Assembly: GCA_023399035.1 (NCBI GenBank)
Contig: JAEWQX010000223.1
Span: 1 to 8,341 of the forward strand
DNA: 8,341 nucleotides
Source: Bacillota bacterium
Lineage (GTDB): Bacteria > Bacillota > Clostridia > Clostridiales > Clostridiaceae
Direction of reading: 5' to 3'
Shown: in pieces, positions 5,794 through 8,341 of the stretch
Layout: each line of letters starts with the position of its first letter
Position numbering within the stretch: position 1 is the first letter of the stretch
Program-made: the position numbers and the translations under genes
The notes under the pieces: model-generated
The model's input: only the letters and a program-made list of their open reading frames with translations
Database searches by the model: none
What the model was told of the DNA's origin: nothing

Positions 5794-8341
5794 ATGAGAA
5801 AAACCAAAACTATGGATGGTAATACTGCAGCGGCATATGTTTCCTATGCATTTTCTGAAGTAGCAGCCATTTATCCTATTACACCTTCCTCACCAATGGC
5901 TGAACATGTTGATGAATGGGTTGCAAAAGGCAAGAAAAATATATTTGGTCAGCCTGTAAAAGTTGTTGAAATGCAGTCAGAAGCAGGGGCAGCAGGAGCA
6001 CTTCATGGTTCACTTCAAAGTGGTGCACTTACTACAACTTATACAGCATCACAAGGTCTTTTGCTAATGATACCTAATATGTATAAGATTGCAGGAGAGC
6101 TTCTTCCATGTGTAATTCATGTTGCAGCAAGAGCTCTTGCAACTTCATCATTGAGCATATTTGGAGACCATCAGGATGTAATGGCAGCAAGAACAACTGG
6201 TTTTGCAATGCTTTGTGAAGATAATGTACAGGAAGTAATGGATTTGTCACCAGTAGCACATTTAGCATCAATAAAAGGCAGAGTTCCATTTGTAAATTTC
6301 TTTGATGGATTCCGTACATCTCATGAACTTGCTAAGATTGAAGTGTTAGAAGAGGAAGAACTTGCAAACCTTGTGGATTATAAGGCACTTAATGAATTCA
6401 GAGAGCGTGCATTAAATCCAAATCACCCTGTTACAAGAGGAACAGCTCAAAATCCAGATATTTATTTCCAGACAAGAGAAGCAGTAAACAAATATTATGA
6501 AAATATTCCACAGGTTGTTGAGGAATATATGTCTGAAATTAATAGGCTTACAGGTAGAGATTATCACTGCTTTAATTATTATGGTGCCCAAGATGCTGAC
6601 AGAGTAATAATTTCAATGGGTGCAATTAACGATGTAATAGAAGAAACTGTAGATTATTTAAATGCAAATAAGCAGAAAACAGGTGTCGTTAAAGTAAGAT
6701 TATATAGGCCTTTCTGTGCTGACAAACTATTAAAAGTAATACCAAAGACTGTGAAGAAAATTGCAGTTTTAGATAGGACAAAAGAACCTGGTTCTATTGG
6801 CGAGCCTTTATATCTTGATGTTGTTAAAGCATTTTATAATCAAGAAAACGCTCCATTAATCGTAGGAGGAAGATATGGACTTGGTTCAAAGGATCCCCTT
6901 CCAGCAGATATTGCAGCTGTTTTTGATAATTTAGTAGATACTAAGCCAAAAGACAGATTTACAATTGGAATTGTCGATGACGTAACAAACACATCTTTAA
7001 GACCTTTAGATATAGATGTATCTAAAGAAGGAAATACAGCATGTAAATTCTGGGGGCTTGGTTCAGATGGTACAGTTGGTGCAAATAAGAGTGCAATAAA
7101 GATTATTGGTGATCATACAGATATGTATGCACAGGGATATTTTGAATATGATTCAAGAAAATCTGGAGGAATTACAATTTCATACTTAAGATTTGGTAAG
7201 AATCCAATAAGATCAAGATATCATATTCATAAAGCAGATTTTATAGCATGCCATAATCAGGCATACTTAGATAAGTATGATGTTACAAAAGGACTTAAAA
7301 AAGGCGGAGTATTCCTATTAAATACAATGTGGGATCTTGAGGAGCTTGAAAGAAGAATTCCCGCAACAATAAAGAGATACATTGCAGAAAATGATATAAA
7401 CTTCTATACAATAAATGCAATTGAGATAGCACAGGAAATAGGCCTTGGTGGAAGAATAAACATGATAATGCAGGCTGCTTTCTTCAAGTTGGCAAACATA
7501 ATTCCTGTTGAAGATGCTGTCAAATATCTTAAAGAAGCAGTAGTAACTTCATATGGCAAAAAAGGTGAAAATATTGTAAGGATGAATTATGATGCCATAG
7601 ATAGAGGTATAGACAGCATTGTTAAGATAAAAGTACCAAGTCATTGGAAAAGTGCAGAGCCTGATAAAAATAAATCTGATAGTGAAGCTCCAGATTTCAT
7701 AAGAAACATAGTAATACCAATGAACAGTCTTGAAGGTGATTCACTTCCTGTATCAGCATTTGTAAACTCTGGTATGGAAGATGGTACATTTATGCATGGA
7801 ACAACTATTTATGAAAAGAGAGGAATTGCAGTTAATGTTCCAGAATGGATTCCAGAAAGATGTATTCAATGTAACCAGTGCTCATATGTATGTCCACATG
7901 CAACAATAAGACCATTCTTGTTAACAGAAGAGGAAAAAGAAAATGCTCCTGATGCATTTAAGTCTGTTGCTCCAAAGGGATTAAAGAGCGAAGAAACATT
8001 GCATTACAGCATAGGAGTGTCACCTCTTGATTGTACAGGATGTGGAAACTGCGCAGAAGTATGTCCTGCACCTGGAAAGGCTTTAATAATGAAGCCACAG
8101 GACAGCCAGCATGATCAAATTGATGTATGGGAATACACTGTAGATAAGGTTAAGGGCAAGAACCCTATGAATAAGTATACTCTTAAGGGAAGCCAGTTCG
8201 AAGATCCATTACTTAAATACAATGGTGCATGTGCAGGATGTGGAGAAACAGCATATGCAAGACTTGTAACACAGCTTTATGGCGACAAGATGATGATTGC
8301 AAATGCAACTGGATGTTCATCAATATGGGCATCAAGTACAC
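5794..8341 (+). CDS. nifJ: Pyruvate:ferredoxin (flavodoxin) oxidoreductase, N-terminal 849 residues (runs off right edge)
   Basis: PFOR oxidises pyruvate with CoA to acetyl-CoA and CO2, reducing ferredoxin; in clostridia it links glycolysis to acid, solvent and hydrogen production. The frame is open from ATG 5794 to the edge, with GAGGG at 5782-5786. Single-chain PFORs have about 1,170-1,230 residues, so the C-terminal quarter or so is missing. Visible landmarks are YPITPSSP (27-34) with substrate Thr30; TPP-contacting Glu63 in SEAGAAGA; Arg113; the two-[4Fe-4S] ferredoxin-like domain with Cys690/693/696/700 and Cys747/750/753/757; and the start of the TPP/proximal-cluster domain with Cys813, Cys816 and Cys841 in TGCSSIW. 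These correspond to Thr31, Glu64, Arg114, Cys812, Cys815 and Cys840 of the Desulfovibrio africanus enzyme. The fourth proximal-cluster cysteine lies beyond the window. The gene is separated from the upstream gene by a terminator and is probably transcribed alone. No frameshift is seen. Confidence 0.96.
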   Translation, partial: MRKTKTMDGNTAAAYVSYAFSEVAAIYPITPSSPMAEHVDEWVAKGKKNIFGQPVKVVEMQSEAGAAGALHGSLQSGALTTTYTASQGLLLMIPNMYKIAGELLPCVIHVAARALATSSLSIFGDHQDVMAARTTGFAMLCEDNVQEVMDLSPVAHLASIKGRVPFVNFFDGFRTSHELAKIEVLEEEELANLVDYKALNEFRERALNPNHPVTRGTAQNPDIYFQTREAVNKYYENIPQVVEEYMSEINRLTGRDYHCFNYYGAQDADRVIISMGAINDVIEETVDYLNANKQKTGVVKVRLYRPFCADKLLKVIPKTVKKIAVLDRTKEPGSIGEPLYLDVVKAFYNQENAPLIVGGRYGLGSKDPLPADIAAVFDNLVDTKPKDRFTIGIVDDVTNTSLRPLDIDVSKEGNTACKFWGLGSDGTVGANKSAIKIIGDHTDMYAQGYFEYDSRKSGGITISYLRFGKNPIRSRYHIHKADFIACHNQAYLDKYDVTKGLKKGGVFLLNTMWDLEELERRIPATIKRYIAENDINFYTINAIEIAQEIGLGGRINMIMQAAFFKLANIIPVEDAVKYLKEAVVTSYGKKGENIVRMNYDAIDRGIDSIVKIKVPSHWKSAEPDKNKSDSEAPDFIRNIVIPMNSLEGDSLPVSAFVNSGMEDGTFMHGTTIYEKRGIAVNVPEWIPERCIQCNQCSYVCPHATIRPFLLTEEEKENAPDAFKSVAPKGLKSEETLHYSIGVSPLDCTGCGNCAEVCPAPGKALIMKPQDSQHDQIDVWEYTVDKVKGKNPMNKYTLKGSQFEDPLLKYNGACAGCGETAYARLVTQLYGDKMMIANATGCSSIWASST

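Noticed and set aside
6074..6319. 81-codon minus-strand open frame inside PFOR
   Set aside because: It is antisense to strongly conserved PFOR coding sequence and has the Leu/Gln-rich composition of an artefact frame.

Overview
The window looks like ordinary chromosomal DNA from a low-GC, strictly anaerobic Firmicute, most likely Clostridium sensu stricto. The evidence is the strong AT bias, the AGGAGG-type ribosome binding sites, the single-chain pyruvate:ferredoxin oxidoreductase, the fused fructose PTS permease and a secreted protein with a clostridial-style cell-wall-binding repeat. The species cannot be fixed from the sequence alone.

Layout. Positions 1-573 (minus strand) carry the N-terminal 191 codons of an EamA/DMT-type membrane transporter that runs off the left edge. 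A 199-bp divergent intergenic region follows, with a perfect 18-bp palindrome (622-639). Reading right, there is a pyridoxal/pyridoxamine kinase of the PfkB/ribokinase superfamily (773-1627), then fruK, 1-phosphofructokinase (1703-2608), then fruA, the fructose PTS EIIABC permease (2775-4697). The 166-bp fruK-fruA gap holds a nested stem-loop, an 18-bp cre-like palindrome and two TATAAT boxes, so fruA may have its own control in addition to read-through. A strong intrinsic terminator (4733-4775) closes the fru genes and is followed by a second perfect hairpin built from 7-bp units. A TTG-initiated secreted protein of 196 aa (4983-5573) has its own intrinsic terminator (5613-5653). The right end is the first 849 codons of nifJ/PFOR (5794 to the edge).

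How the genes work together. FruA imports fructose as fructose-1-phosphate and FruK converts it to fructose-1,6-bisphosphate. Glycolysis then yields pyruvate, which PFOR oxidises to acetyl-CoA, CO2 and reduced ferredoxin. The sugar-uptake and pyruvate-oxidation genes are separated by two terminators, so they are metabolically connected but not one operon. The vitamin B6 kinase, the transporter and the secreted protein have no evident functional link to fructose use.

No CRISPR array, mobile element, rRNA, tRNA or phage gene was seen. I see no obviously new multi-gene system. The points most worth a second look are the intergenic palindromes and hairpins, the absence of a neighbouring fruR regulator, and the orphan C-terminal domain of the secreted protein.
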